Source of the DNA: Calycina herbarum
Taxonomy: Eukaryota > Ascomycota > Leotiomycetes > Helotiales > Pezizellaceae
Direction of reading: 5' to 3'
Assembly (NCBI GenBank): GCA_001414485.1
Contig: LLEY01000058.1
Location: 299,494 to 363,493 of the forward strand
DNA: 64,000 nucleotides
Under the pieces are notes generated by a model. That model was not told where the DNA came from, ran no database searches, and worked only from the letters and a program-made list of their open reading frames with translations. Position numbers and translations under genes: made by a program. Positions 45,501 through 58,419 of the stretch are shown piece after piece (positions within the stretch are counted from its first letter, which is position 1; every line of letters begins with the position of its first letter).

Positions 45501-48500
45501 ATTTGGATATTCTGTCGCCAAGAGCTTCTCCTTGTAAGCGAGCACTGGTTCCAAAAATCGAAGTGAGACTGTAAGTCTTGCACCAGGATGGTAGACATGG
45601 CTCGATTATTGACTCAAATTCAGTCGAAGCTGCCAAATCAAAAAATACCGAGATATCATGAGGGAGTGATTGCTTGATATCGTCATTTGTTGACAGAGGA
45701 TGGATGAAAGTCCATGGTCCAGCTAGGTTTGCTTTTTCAGGTATATGTGTTGTAAATCTGACTTTCAAGTTCCTCTCACTGGCAAGCTTTGAAAGTATAG
45801 ATGTCATTTCTAAATCAGGCTCGTGTATCAGAACGGTTGTTCGTGGATAGTCCGTCGGGACGATTGCTTGCGCGACGAGATAATACCCGGCAAGGCGTAG
45901 CGTTTCTGCTTCACGTCCTGCTGGTATTTCGCAATCAGATGCCCACTCAGATGGTGCTTGAACAGTAGATGCATTGGTTTCAGAAAAGGCCAGCACAAGC
46001 TTTTGGGTCTTGAGATTCATCCCAAGTACAAGGTAAAGGGAAGATGTCGTGGAAATTTGTATTGGAGAGATCAAAGAGTGCGTGACTTTTAGAGAAATCG
46101 TGTTGGCGGAGGAATTGGAATCCAGGTTCTCCTTGATATCGTAAGATGTGTCTGAACGATAGAGTTGGACGGGTGATTGCCTAGGATCGACCTCTTTAGT
46201 TATGAGCCGCCGCCCGGAGTTGTAAATATCATTTCGTGGTTTGTCTGCGATCAACCGAGGAACAAAAATTCGACCATTATTTTGACTAACCTCCGGCTCT
46301 TTGGACCAGAGCATATTACCCTGGACTCGCTCATGCTCCCAAGCATCCAACAAATGCCCTCGTAAAAGATGTTCAGCGATGAAATTGGGATCAGGAGTAT
46401 GAGAGTTTTCAAGATCTAGGAATTGCAGCCTAACATGTGGCAGTTCTTCTGCTAAGGATCGACCAAATCCCACTGCAATATTCGAATATGGAACCGCAGC
46501 TCTAGAACCACTTGTAACCCATAACACCGTTCTGGCATGATCGAAGAGGAATTTGATACCTTCAAGCTTCTGTGTGGTGATGTCTTTGAAAGTGGGCGTG
46601 TCAAGGTCTGCCATGATGAGGATGACACTGGTCGGAGAGACGGTATTCTCTTGGACGTCTTCCAAACTATCGATTTTCTGTGTCTGAGTGCAGTAAGGGG
46701 ACAGAATCTCTGCGACTGGCTCAACTAACTGTGACTTTTTGCCGCCAATGATGATGAGTTCCGGCATATTTGCAACTGTCGGAGGCGATACCAAGGGTTG
46801 ACGAAGAGCCATCGTCCGATCGTCGACAGCCTGAGATGCAACAACAAATCCAGGCCGTACCATGAAGTCGACTTCCGGGGTCATTGAATCTACACCGGAA
46901 AATCCAGTCTTACGCAAGACTGTGTCCCATTGTGCAGGATTGATGCAAGGCGAAAGGGTGCGGCCATCATCGACACCAAGCCACCAGCCAGGCAAGCCAC
47001 TAAACACAAACCCCATTCTCAAAGGAGGAGGGCTCGTAAGCTCGCACATAAGAAGAAATCCTCCCGGCTTAAGCAAACGGCGGACATTGAGCAGTGTGGC
47101 TTCAATATTTTTGGTGGCGTGCAAAACCAGGGATGCAATGATAACATCGTAGGATGCCGGTATAAACCCCTGCGCTTCAATGTCTTTTTCAACATCCATG
47201 ACTTTGAATGACATGTGGTTGCTATATTCTTCAAAAACTTTCTGTGCTTTCTCGAAGAAACCTGGGGAGATATCGGTGAAAGTATAAGAGGTGAACGCTT
47301 CGCCCATCTCTTTCAAAGCACTCTTTGTGGCTCCTCCAGTCCCCGCACCTATACAAAAAGTTAGAACCAGTGGTTATATGCTAAGAGTAAGTCTCACCTA
47401 TTTCTAATATGCTTGTCTGAGGGTAGCGATGAACTAATTGTTTAGCCATTCGGCCTAAAAACACTGTTTGTTCCCCCACACCTGTGCCTTCAGCGTAAAG
47501 TCTTTGGAGCATGTTATCTTGCATCATGAACTCAAGAATCTGTTTTTCCCCACGTACGGCAGCAGGTAAGTTTTCCCCAACAGCTCGAATGAGTTCCAGC
47601 TCAAAGCTTCTTGGGTATCTACATTTCTTAGTGGCAATCGAATAATCCAGAGTTTCTTGACTAACCTATTTCCTAGCTCGATTATATCATCTCTGGTATT
47701 GCTGAGCCATTCTTTCTTCCAAAAGGTAATGTCAGAATTTTGTACCTTTGAGATTGTATCAGTGACATAATGCCGAAGATGGGCATGATGCCACTCGGAT
47801 TGCGCCCATTCTGAATCTGAAACTTCAGCAAGGAGTTTTTGCATGTAGTATAAGGCTGTCTGCTCCGCAACAGAAGAGAACTGATATTCCTCCTCGGTAG
47901 GTTGATCATCAGCAGCCGCTACACCTCCATCTACAGTGGCAAGACCCCAATCGATACGAGAGAACAAAGCACGATCAAGGGCAGCACTGGAAGGAGCAAA
48001 CGGAATAACTTCAACGCCCTGTATTTGCAGAATTGCGTCATCGCCATCTGATGTGTACATAGATACATCGCCACTGACCCCTCCTCGGGATCTTTCGGTC
48101 AAAAAGCAATTGAAAGGAAGAGCTCCCTCATTCTTGAGATTTTGGGACAGTGTCGGGTTGATTTTGATGCTCTTGATCTTTGTTGGGACATGAAGCTCCT
48201 TGAGACTGCCATCTCCAGGCCAGCAAAACGCCAAGAATAAGGACTGGAATGTCGCATCTAGGAGCCCTGGATGGATGATAAGTGGTGTTCCAGGAAGTGA
48301 GGAATGGGGATTAGCGAGCTTTCCTGTTCCAACATCCAACTTTCTCCTAATATCAAACAACGCCCGGAAAGGTCCAGAGTAGCCATAGCCAAGTCCTTCG
48401 AGAGATTCGTAGAAAAGATCTTGATCCACATCCACGAGGTTCGAAGCTTGGTAGCTTTTGGGGGGCAATAAGGAAACGATTGGATCACCAAGGACAAGTT

Positions 48501-51500
48501 GCACGCTACCGCTTGCCATGAGAGTGAGAGTGTCAGGACTCTTACCCAAACCTGCATGGTAGGTGAAGCCGGCAGCAACGCGAGAGTCCTGCACTTTGAT
48601 ATTCGTGATAGCAAAGACAATCTCAACACCTAGATCTTCTTCTTCGAAAGTCATGGATTTTCCGATTACAAGATTCTGAACCTCCAAAAACTTGATTGGT
48701 CGTCCCTTCGCAAGCTCTTTTGCCGCTTCCATAACTGTGACGACATATGCTGCTGCTGGAAAGATCATCTGGCCCTGTAATTTGTGACCTGAAAGCCATG
48801 GGATTTCGCTCGGGCGAAGAAGATTTCTCCATCGAAGGGATTCCTCGTTGCTATCGTCACATACTGTACCAAGCAACTCGTGGGTGTGGGTTGACCTAGT
48901 ACGATACATCTTGGTGCTTCGTGACTCGAACCAGAAAACTCGGCCATGATCCCAAGAATAAGATGGTAGGCCCTTCAGAACAGTTGCCGCTTCAGTTTTC
49001 GTCGAAAGGATATCGTTCAAGTGAGGAATATTGGTGGAATCCGGCCCAAAATTTTCCCACACAAAGCCGAGCGCATCCGACAAAGTTGTCATGGCATCCC
49101 CGCCTCTTCTCAAAGTTCCAGTATAAGGTAGGGTGTTCATGATAACATCCTGGAATGTTTGCAAAGCGGGCCCCTGGAGAGCGGGGTGTGGTCCCACTTC
49201 AATAGCGAGGTTGAATGGTCCACTGTCTGAAATTGCGGTCTTTATAGCATCGGAAAATAGAACAGGATTTAGCATGTTATTATTCCAGTAAGCATCTTTG
49301 AGATCGGTTCGACCACCGTTCATCGCGTTCTTGTCCACACTGGAATACCAAACACAAGTAGGTTTGGGTGAAAGAACCTGGATATCACAGGCTCTCAAAG
49401 CCTTGAGGTATGAATCGGAACATGCTTTCATGTGGTGTGAATGATAGGCCGTGTCAACTCTGAGAAGCCTTGCAAATTTACCCTCGTCCTCAAGAATCAG
49501 TTTCGCCTCCTCCATCGCATCTGCATCTCCCGATAATGTAACCTACATGCTCTCGGCGTCAGTATACTTCTTTGGGAATATCTGAGGAGTAGAAGGACTA
49601 TTATCGAAAGTTTAAGCATGAGAAAAGCCTCAGCTCTGGTTTTTAGAAGAAATTTGCTCAGAGCTGGGTACTCACACTCTCCGAAGAATTGCAAGCAGCA
49701 ACACAAATACGTCCCTCCAATTCCGGAAATTCACAAAGCTCTGTTGCATCTTCTAGCGAAGTTCCTGCGGCCAACATCGCCCCCGGTTTTTTCGCGCGGC
49801 CAAGATGTGCATAAAAACCTCGATAATATGCGATGGTAATAGCGTCAGAGGCAGATACATAGCCGGCAGCGTATGCAGCACCCATCTCTCCTGATGAATG
49901 CCCCACTACTGCTTTGAAGTTGATCCCAGAAGCGTGGAGGAGATCAACCAAAACAATTTGGATTGCTGTGCATATTGGCTGAGATATCTCGGCCTCGTTA
50001 AGTCGAGATTTTGAACATTCAACCGAGAGCTCTTCGTTTAGGGTCCAAGAGGGACGGTCATCAGGAGGAAGTTGTGAGAGTCTTTCGTCAAGGCGAGCAA
50101 TAATTCCTCGTACGTGAGGTGAGCTGAGAACGAGCTCCCGTCCCATGTTTGCCCATTGCGCCCCTTGCCCCGTAAATATACCCAAAATGGAGGGAGTGTT
50201 TGTTGAAATTCGATTGCCAACATCCTTGTCTTTATTAGAAACAATGAAATCAATCTTAGAAGAGAGCTGGTCTGCTGTCGAAGCCGAGACGGAGAATCTG
50301 AAAGGGAGAGTAGATCTCCTAGAGTGCAACGTATAGAGCAAGTTTCGAAGACTGAGAGAGGTATTGATCCTATTTCCCAAGAGCTCGAAGTCAGTTTACT
50401 TCATCAAATCTAGTTTCATGGGTATATTGCGTTATAAGGAGAAGTAATTGTTCGAAGGGTTCAGAAACAACGGGGTATATTATTCAAAAAGGCTAACGCC
50501 CGCCCAGTTTGTGCAAAACTTCTAGAACAAATATGAAAGAAATGACTTACTTGAGGAGTGCAGAATATTTTGATAATGTTTGAACAAGAGATTGAGACGA
50601 TGTGGCGGAGAACACAAAAGGCATGGATGCCGGGAGGTCGGAAAGTGAGTTTGCATTCTCCGTTTTCGAGGTTTCATAGCTCTCAAGAATAATGTGGGCA
50701 TTCGTTCCACCAAACCCAAAGCTATTAACACTAGCGCGGCGAGGCTGGCCATGTGGAATTATCGGCCAAGGCATGGCGGTCACGGGGACTTCGAGGTTAC
50801 CGTAAAATGGCTTGATCTTTGGATTGAGATTTTTGAACAGCAAGTTTGGCGGAATGACCTTGTTTTTCAGGGCGAGCGAGGCCTTAATGAACCCCGCGAG
50901 GCCAGCTGTGCCTTCTGTGTGTCCAATCACAGTTTTGATGGAGCCAACGTAAAGTTTTTCGGAAACGGTGTTTGGATCACTCGATCTCCCTGAGCCAAAA
51001 AATACCTTGTTGATGGCTTCGGCTTCTATGGGATCCCCAGCAGGTGTACCTTTTGGGAGAAAATGATATTAGCATTCCATTCATGGTTGAGTTAAACATG
51101 GACATTCAATAGAAATAAGGTAGAATTAAAGAGTTGATTACCAGTCCCGTGCGCTTCAAAATACTGGCAGCGATCTGCCTCGTTCTGGGGGTCTAGCCCT
51201 GCCTTCGCATAAGTTTGCTGAATTAGGCTTGCCTGAGCTCCTGCGCTAGGCATGGTAATTCCTGTCGTCCTTCCATCCTGATTGACTCCACTAGATCGGA
51301 TGATGCATTCGATATCATCTCCGTCTTCAAGAGCAGCACTGAGAGTCTTCAGGACGACCGATGCAATTCCATCCCCGCGAGCATATCCATCTGCTTCCGA
51401 GTCCCACATACGTGATCGACTCCCCGGAGACAACATCTTCAGTTTGCTCTCACCAATGTATGGCTCTGGTGAAAGAATAAGATTCGCCCCAGCGGCGATC

Positions 51501-52246
51501 GCTACCCGAGACTCTCCAGAACGAAGAGCACCAACCGCTTGATGGACAGCAACTAGACTAGACGAGCAGGCAGTGTCGATAGTCATAGAAGGTCCATGCC
51601 AATCAAAGAAATATGAAATTCTATTCGACATGATGCTTCTTGCCGTGCCAGTTGCCATATACACGGGCGTAGTATCAGGATCACGAAGAAGATGGGAACT
51701 GTATTCTTCGCACATCAATCCAACGAATACCGCCGTAGGTGAGCCCTGAAGTCGTTCAAGAGGTAGGCCGGCCGATTCAAGAGACTCATAAACGGTCTCT
51801 AGGAGCAAACGCTGTTGGGGATCCAATGAGTTCGCTTCCATCGGGTTGACGTTGAAAAACTGGGCGTCGAAGAGGCGATGGTCGTCTGACAACAGATATG
51901 ATTCTTTCACATCAGTAGTTCCATGGTGCATTCCATCAGGGTGGTAGAAGCCCTCAGGGTTGAACCTTTCGACCGGAATTTTTGTGAGTACATCTCTAGG
52001 CTCTCTCAAGAGATCCCATAATTTTGAAGGAGTAGTTGAACTGCCAGGAAATCGGCATCCCGTGCCTATTCACGGGATATTGGAGTCAGTTTTACCTCTT
52101 TGAGAAAGATCCAAGAGTTGCTAGACATGTCTCGGGAGTAAAGAAGAGTAGCTCATTACTCCCGAAACGACTAAAATAGGAAAAGGTGCTCTAAGAACCC
52201 AGGACTTACCTATCACGGCAATTGGTTCGTCCTGATAAGAAGCCAT
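39580..52246 (-). CDS. Hybrid PKS-NRPS (KS-AT-DH-MT-psiER-KR-ACP-C-A-T-R)
   Basis: Predicted 3922 aa from 11 exons: 52246-52210, 52065-51142, 51049-50551, 50369-49676, 49542-47666, 47618-47398, 47348-45146, 45096-44726, 44631-44293, 44242-42485, 42425-39580; every junction keeps phase. Landmarks: KS DTACSSS (Cys about 179), [25 protein letters not shown] (about 645); [14 protein letters not shown] (about 972) and [21 protein letters not shown] (about 1418); degenerate [13 protein letters not shown] and YSAANAF; ACP GMDSL (about 2422); C YHHIVMDG (about 2660); [12 protein letters not shown] (about 3134), FYGPAEATI and [23 protein letters not shown] and YVASK. It builds a methylated, partly reduced chain, joins one amino acid and releases it at R. 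The A-domain Asp in FDLSLWEM indicates an alpha-amino acid; which one is unresolved. An in-frame Met at 52387 is possible. Confidence 0.95.
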
Positions 52247-53276
52247 CCTTGATGAAGCTTGATGTTTAATTGAAGTGGGTGTATGAGGTAAATTTCCAGC
52301 TGTGAGTGCTGTAAAGAGTTTTGATCGAAGCAATGTTGGAGCTTGAGGATATTTTTCTCTTTGTGCCTGTGGAAGGCAGGCCATCAACCCTCTGTACTAT
52401 ACTCATTTCTTCAGCCACATTGAAAAGGGGAATTCGGTATTCTGCACTAAATTGGAAGTTGGAACATACCCCCCTGTCACCACGATATGAGGCAAGCGAA
52501 GTCGGCACCCCGAAACGAACAAGAATTTCGGTGCTTGGGTAGATTATCTCGATCCCGACTCGGAACCTCGACTTAATAGACATGCCATACGGAGCATGAA
52601 ACAATTCGCAACCTTCGGATGCATAAGCTCGGAGGGAGCTGCATTTTAAGCCGCACCGAATTGGCGTTCAGGTAGCCGAGAGGCATGATGCCCGACAGAG
52701 GCTACTTCTCAGCAGTAAAATAGTGCCATAAATCACGACTCCACTGTTTCTAATTGAAGGTGCTATCGTTGGGGAATGCGGTTCGGAGGAGAAATCGAGC
52801 GGGAATTTCCGGCGTCCACAACCATTATCCTTGAGCCCATTGTGATAAATTCGGCTATCGTTTGGGCAGGTTAAATGAAGTCTCAAGCTTGAGATTCCAC
52901 GCGTGGTTTCCTGTTTTCTTGGAAGGAAGGGAGCTGAGAAAGAGGAGGTTGGGGAATTGAAGTTGACTCAGCCATGTTTGCTTCTTTCTTCACCGCCAAA
53001 ATCGACCAATCGGAAGAAAAGGGAAATTACCCTCTTCACAACCTCCCACTTGACTCCACCCCGAAAGATCTTTGGTACGGAGAATCTACTCGGATAGAAC
53101 CAAGATAAAAAGTTCTACAAGCTAACACAACATGGTTGAGTTATTTGATGGCTCTTGATAACATATGGCATTCTAACGTGTTCTTAGATAACAATAAATA
53201 ACGTCTACCGGTACCTCCGCCAACGACTCTGGCTGATTCGAGAAAAGCTCTACCGTCAACCCCTTTTCTATCCAGT
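52247..53276. other. PKS-NRPS promoter region and regulator 3' flank
   Basis: No gene was recognised; short frames at 52321-53097 lack domains. CTCGGAGGG at 52628-52636 lies 382 bp upstream of the synthase start. The stretch from 52900 to 53080 is rich in GGAAG/AAGA. Confidence 0.45.
52628..52636 (+). promoter_or_regulatory. Candidate regulator site CTCGGAGGG upstream of the PKS-NRPS
   Basis: Identical 9-mer to 34083-34091 upstream of the enoyl reductase, and sharing TCGGAG with the inverted repeat at 36273-36287. Functional role is inferred. Confidence 0.35.
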
Positions 53277-54806
53277 CTAAAGTTTCCATCTATGCAATCT
53301 CTGCAACTCTTTAAACTCTTTCTTCAACTCCGTAAACCCACATCCACGCTCCTGCGTTCTCTCATGGCCATCCATTCCGACCGTTTTGATGAATGTTTCC
53401 AGTAACATTCTCATCTGTGGTATTTCCGACAGACCTCCATCCGTACCCGGACTATCACAAAGTTCCATGCTCTCAGTGGTGTCGGCCCCCATGAGGGTAT
53501 GATTCAGCGGCACTCCCAAAGCCTGCTGGATTCTTGTAATGAAATGGACACTAATGTCGACCAGGACCTTTATTTGGATATCCCCATAGCTTCCCAAGGA
53601 AAATCCACCAATATGCAAGGGCTCAGGATTGCTATTCGTACCAAGATTGCTAACTTTGTTGCTAGAAGCCGTTGGAGATGACGAGGAAAGGTATTGTTTT
53701 ATGTGCGAGAAAAGAGTTGCATATATAAAGAGAAGACGATTGTAGCAGTTTAGAACCAAAAGAATAGTTGGCGTGTCGAGCTGGTCTGGGGTTGGTGGCT
53801 CTGTAGGGAGAGACAGAAAGTCGGCGACTGACGTCGACGATGCAGAATTTTGTTGGAAAGAAGAATTCGGGCGTTCCGAGTTCGCTTTCCAACCGCCACG
53901 ATTTCCATTGCTTTCAACTTCTTGTAAGGACACATCTGCAGAGGTCCAGAAATCTGCTTTTTCTCTTCTACTTGACGATTCTCGATTTTCTGTCAGTGCC
54001 AAAAATCGGGTTATGATTTTGAGAAAAAGCTCGGAGTTGCTGAGAATCTCTCCAATTGCTTTTCCCGCTCCATCTCCTCCGTGTGCAAGCTTCTGACCGG
54101 CCGTGAAAGAAAGCGAGGAGAGATATTTTGCCCAAGGTGCAGACTCTAATTTTTTCTGTTGCATGTATAGTGAGTGCGTTAATGCTAGGAGCTGATTCAT
54201 TTCTAATTCCATTGAAAAGTCCATCTCTATATGCCCAGAATCAAGTGCACTTGGATTTGGTTGGGACAGATGTCCTTGTGAGTCTCCCCCATTCTCGTTT
54301 GTTCTGTGATCACCGTACTCTGTGTTTCTTCCCGCATAATCCCCTGTTGTTTGCAATGTATGTCGTGCTCGCAAGCTGTCACTTGGGTTTGTTCTCGGTA
54401 GACTTGTTCGCCGCGAGGACATCAAGCCAGGTGATTGGATACCACCGGGTGGTGATTGATGTGATGTGTCCCAGTTTCCCCAACAATCCACAGATAGATC
54501 CACATCAGACGCATCGCCAAATCGTATATCTGCAGAATGGGAAAGGATAGCATCCCCTACGAAAGAGCCTTCGGCTAAGACTGGGAAAAAATCCGAGCCC
54601 CCTCTCTGGAATGTAGCGGATGCAGGCTCCCGGGTCTCTGGCTCGTTGGATATTCGACGGATTCGATTGTTTCGCGCTTGAGGGCTGTCGATACAGTCCA
54701 CGCTTGCCTTTTGACAACGTTTGCATGGCTGATAGTAGCCGTTTTCTCTTATACAGCGAAGCTTCTGTCCGCGGCATCGATCACAAGCAAATCTGGTTGG
54801 CTGCAT
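53277..54806 (-). CDS. Zn2Cys6 transcription factor, probable cluster regulator
   Basis: A single-exon 509-aa frame. Residues 8-38 form the zinc cluster: CDRCRGQKLRC, then CKRCQKASVDC after a nine-residue spacer (C-x2-C-x6-C-x9-C-x2-C-x6-C), followed by a basic RNNRIRR stretch. The spacer of nine between the third and fourth cysteines is common in fungal secondary-metabolite regulators of the AflR kind. Further on are LALTHSLYMQQKKLE, TILLVLNCYNRLLFIYATLF and FSLGSYGDIQIKVLVDISVH, segments shared by this regulator group. It stands right upstream of the PKS-NRPS on the same strand, which makes it the best candidate pathway activator. Confidence 0.88.
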   Translation of the reverse strand: MQPTRFACDRCRGQKLRCIRENGYYQPCKRCQKASVDCIDSPQARNNRIRRISNEPETREPASATFQRGGSDFFPVLAEGSFVGDAILSHSADIRFGDASDVDLSVDCWGNWDTSHQSPPGGIQSPGLMSSRRTSLPRTNPSDSLRARHTLQTTGDYAGRNTEYGDHRTNENGGDSQGHLSQPNPSALDSGHIEMDFSMELEMNQLLALTHSLYMQQKKLESAPWAKYLSSLSFTAGQKLAHGGDGAGKAIGEILSNSELFLKIITRFLALTENRESSSRREKADFWTSADVSLQEVESNGNRGGWKANSERPNSSFQQNSASSTSVADFLSLPTEPPTPDQLDTPTILLVLNCYNRLLFIYATLFSHIKQYLSSSSPTASSNKVSNLGTNSNPEPLHIGGFSLGSYGDIQIKVLVDISVHFITRIQQALGVPLNHTLMGADTTESMELCDSPGTDGGLSEIPQMRMLLETFIKTVGMDGHERTQERGCGFTELKKEFKELQRLHRWKL

Positions 54807-57800
54807 TTTTGTTCAAATACTCAGTCGTGCAGTTCAGTCTTTAGGCTGCTCAGCGATAATTAGCCAAAGCCAAAGCAATTATATGATGGACCTCTTTGTC
54901 GAATTGTTCTCCTTGCATCATTCAGACCAAAAAAAATATTTACAGCAATGCATACAGATCATCGAAGAAGTTTACTTGAAGGAATAGAATTGGCTTACCT
55001 CATTTGCACTTCCAACCATACATGACAACTCGTTGTTGTTTGGCGAGAATTCAATGGGTGATAGTCTCAAGTTGAATTGGCAGTAGGAGCTAAGGAATGA
55101 GGAGAACATCATGATCAAGATAAAATTGTGCGCTTGGCCTAACGTATGCAAAGGGATATTAAGAAGTTTCCGTAGATTCACTGTCCGCTAGAACCAATCG
55201 AATACCGTAACACCAGGCTGAGTACTTTGTGTATGATTCCCAGGGGTTGTTCCCCGCACGCATTCAACCCCTGTTTTGACGTTGCCATTTTCGTACTCTA
55301 TTACAGGATGCATATTAATTCTGACAACTGATTGGACAGGTTGGAAGGATTTGAGCAGGATAAATCCTAGCTGCGTAGTCCAGTCCTAATCGAGTAGGAG
55401 ACTGAAAAATAAGCTGCAACTATTCGGCACCCCACCCCCACCAGAATGGTGCTACAAAGCAAACCATACACTGGGTTAAAAGTTCCGACACTTTCCAAAT
55501 TCTTCAAAACAATTATCAGGAGTCAACTCATTTTTACACCAATTTTTGCGACTTCTTTTGATCCCGTAATTTAATTGTGGGTCATACCGACGTATATCTT
55601 TCTTCCGTCGTCGTAAGCCTCCCGCTACTTGCCGTCTTATTCTCCTATGCAAGGCTTTCGCCATCTTAGCCATTCCCGTCCTTGGCTTTTATATTGGTCA
55701 AAGGTAAGCTTGCGCCTCCCGCACTTGGCTGCCGTGTTGAAGGGAAGAATGCTAATGGTACGAGGTAGTAAGCTTTTTCAAGCACTTCACACTTTCTCTC
55801 AACTCAGGCCTGCAGAATCGTCCCAAGGACGACAGATCATTTGGAGTATTGACGAATGAAAGTCGAATCACAATCCTACCGATCAACCTCTCAGCCAAGG
55901 AAAATGGCTTTCTGTTACTCTGGGGTGTGACCCCATTGATGTGGGATGAGGTCAAATATCGTGTCGTTTATCAACCGAAACCTCAGTCATGTTACCCCAA
56001 GTTTAGTCGAACACAAGGCGGCTGAATAATGACTGGATGTTCCGTCCAATGGGGACTTGGAGTAAACTGTCGGCAACACAGTTATGGTTAAAGGATTGAC
56101 AATCCTCAACACTGTCGTGTTGAAGAAAGACTGATTGGATGGTTGAAGAGATCGTACATTTCGCTATCTGGTCAATGTACAGCTTTCCTTTTCGGCGGAT
56201 AGACGGGTCAGCTTACGAAGGAAGGATTCGATGGAGTAGAAACTTGACTAGAAGCGGGGTCGTCAGGGTGGTGTGAAGGTAGTGTCAGAGGACGAAGTGA
56301 TTTGTTACGAGGAGAAACCAAACCACGAAAGTCATTGTTCAATTACTCTTTTGCTTCTTCAGAGGCTTTGGGGTTCGCGAATCGGAACTTTCTCTCGAGA
56401 CTGTCTGGAGGTTGATCGCCAATTGATTACGAGAGTGTTCCTATCTCCAAAGTCCGTTAGAATGACGAAATTATCAGGCTTTTGAAAACGTGCAAAGTTG
56501 AGGATCTGCATGTCAGGCTCAACTTACGGACCACTAATGGAAGAGAAACCATGTAGCTGTATGCGAGTCTCACCTGCGGGGTGGAATCCTTCTTCTGTCA
56601 CGGTAGCTTACCCTAAGCAAAAGTTTGAATATTAGGTGAGGAATAGAGTTGAAGTTCAACTATATAGCACGTTAGCAAGGTAATTGCACCTGCCGCTAAT
56701 AATGCGGCGGTGTGGGACAGAATATTGCCTTCAACCTACCAGGGTCTGCATACAGCCTCGTGATTCACACGAAGCAACCCAAACCATTTGCTTATTTACG
56801 TTAAGCCTTACCCACCAAGACTTGCTCCACACATGCACTTAAAAGCTCATCTTACAAGTAATTCACGAATCATATCATGAATACAGCTGATAGACTGTTT
56901 CAATACCAGGCGAACGCACTTTACCAGCTATGACAGCACAGTGCTTGAAGTAACCTGTTTGTAATTTTCCGAAGCCGATAGTGTGCAGCAAAATTCTAAA
57001 ACAATCATTTCAAGTCAATAACTGGACAGCAAAGAAAAGGGTTCGTCGTCACATATGCAATCATACGGCTGCATTAGCTCCACTTTGATGATGCAGTTGC
57101 TATATTTGGAAAGAAACGCAGCACCGGTAACTTGATCAATTTATTGCAGAACGTGACCATGTTATTGTATGATTAACGCAAAGTTTACCACTCCTCATGT
57201 TAAAAGAAAGATAATTATTGCAACGCTTAATTTTCGTAAGTTTTTCCTCGTAAAAGACAGTCTTACAAGAAGTCATTTGTGACAAATTTTATATTTACAT
57301 ACAAACGAGAGACTAGTGTTCCGAATAGAAGGGAGAAGAAAACCGGGGTACCTATTTGATAATTTCGCAAGACAATCAACTGGTTGGTAAGCGAAGTAAA
57401 AGGGGGGATTATCCCACTAAACTACCAAGTGGAGAACCAAGCGACAAAGTTTCTCAAATGATCGACAGGTCAAGCAGAGTACAGAATCTAAAGGAGCTGG
57501 GCAAGTAAAAGTCTTTCAACTAACCCATCATTACCATAACAAGACAACTTTCGCGAAACCTGAAACCCCATGCCGTCCTGCAATCGCTTCCATCTGATAA
57601 TCTAGTAAATAAATCCTCCGAGCATCCTATATCTCATTCCTGCTACATCGATGTGGGGGAATTGGCGGGATGGAGAACAGAGCTTCCTAGTACGTGCCGT
57701 CTTTGCAGCTCAATACCCGAGTTTCGGAGGCACCCTGGTTCCCGTCCCGACGCCACATCCAGGAGTCTAATCCAACTGGAGATACCGGTGAACGCCACCA

Positions 57801-58419
57801 CCATGGTGGCAGTGGCTGATATAGAAAACGCAATGCTACTCGAGCATATATATCGTGGGGGAGTCTTACCTCGTGGTTGGACGTTTTCGTGTTCCTTTGG
57901 TCCATAAGGCTTTGTGTGAGGCCAAGTTACCTCCATATACATCACTTTAGCTATACCGGGTATAATCAATTTTGGTTTAATTCTTTTGTTGTGTTGATAG
58001 GTGGGAGATTCGCAAGTCACTTCCAGGTTCAAGTTCGAGGTGAAATTTCCAACTTGGGAAGCTCGCCACGGTAAATTTGATGATTTCAAAAGTTGAATCA
58101 ATAATCATGGCTGCATTCTCTCAAGCCGGCAAGCAAAAACATTGCTTCAAGCCCTTCGTCTAATTGTCACTTCTCGTTGTAACTGTAAAATCACACTCTC
58201 AGAAATGTATACTTTTTAGCCAGAAACGATACCACATTGAAGTTGATCCTGACATATAAAACCGTTCTCCCAGTAATTTAATTTTAAAAAGCCCCATTCT
58301 TATCCACTTTGGATCGCACTGCTGACCTTCAATTACGTGATCACATGCTCATTCGAAATTCAGTTCGATCTTCGTCGTCCTTCTGGTCTACAAATCCCCA
58401 TATTCTACTCTCTCGTCTC
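54807..58419. other. 3.6-kb gene-poor gap
   Basis: No reading frame here has a recognisable domain or a splice-supported extension. The longest, 57643-58101 on the minus strand (152 codons), has mixed composition and an antisense partner of similar quality. Base composition is normal and CA/TG are present, so this is not RIP-mutated. It may hold regulatory sequence, a non-coding RNA or decayed genes. It separates the core cluster from the methyltransferase-fold gene. Confidence 0.5.

Noticed and set aside
39580..52246. Separate PKS and NRPS genes, or a broken synthase
   Set aside because: All apparent frame breaks coincide with short introns having good donors and acceptors; phases add up to one uninterrupted 3922-residue product.
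57643..58101. 152-codon minus-strand frame in the large gap
   Set aside because: Composition does not resemble a protein family, and frames on the other strand are almost as long. Kept only as a remark in the gap entry.
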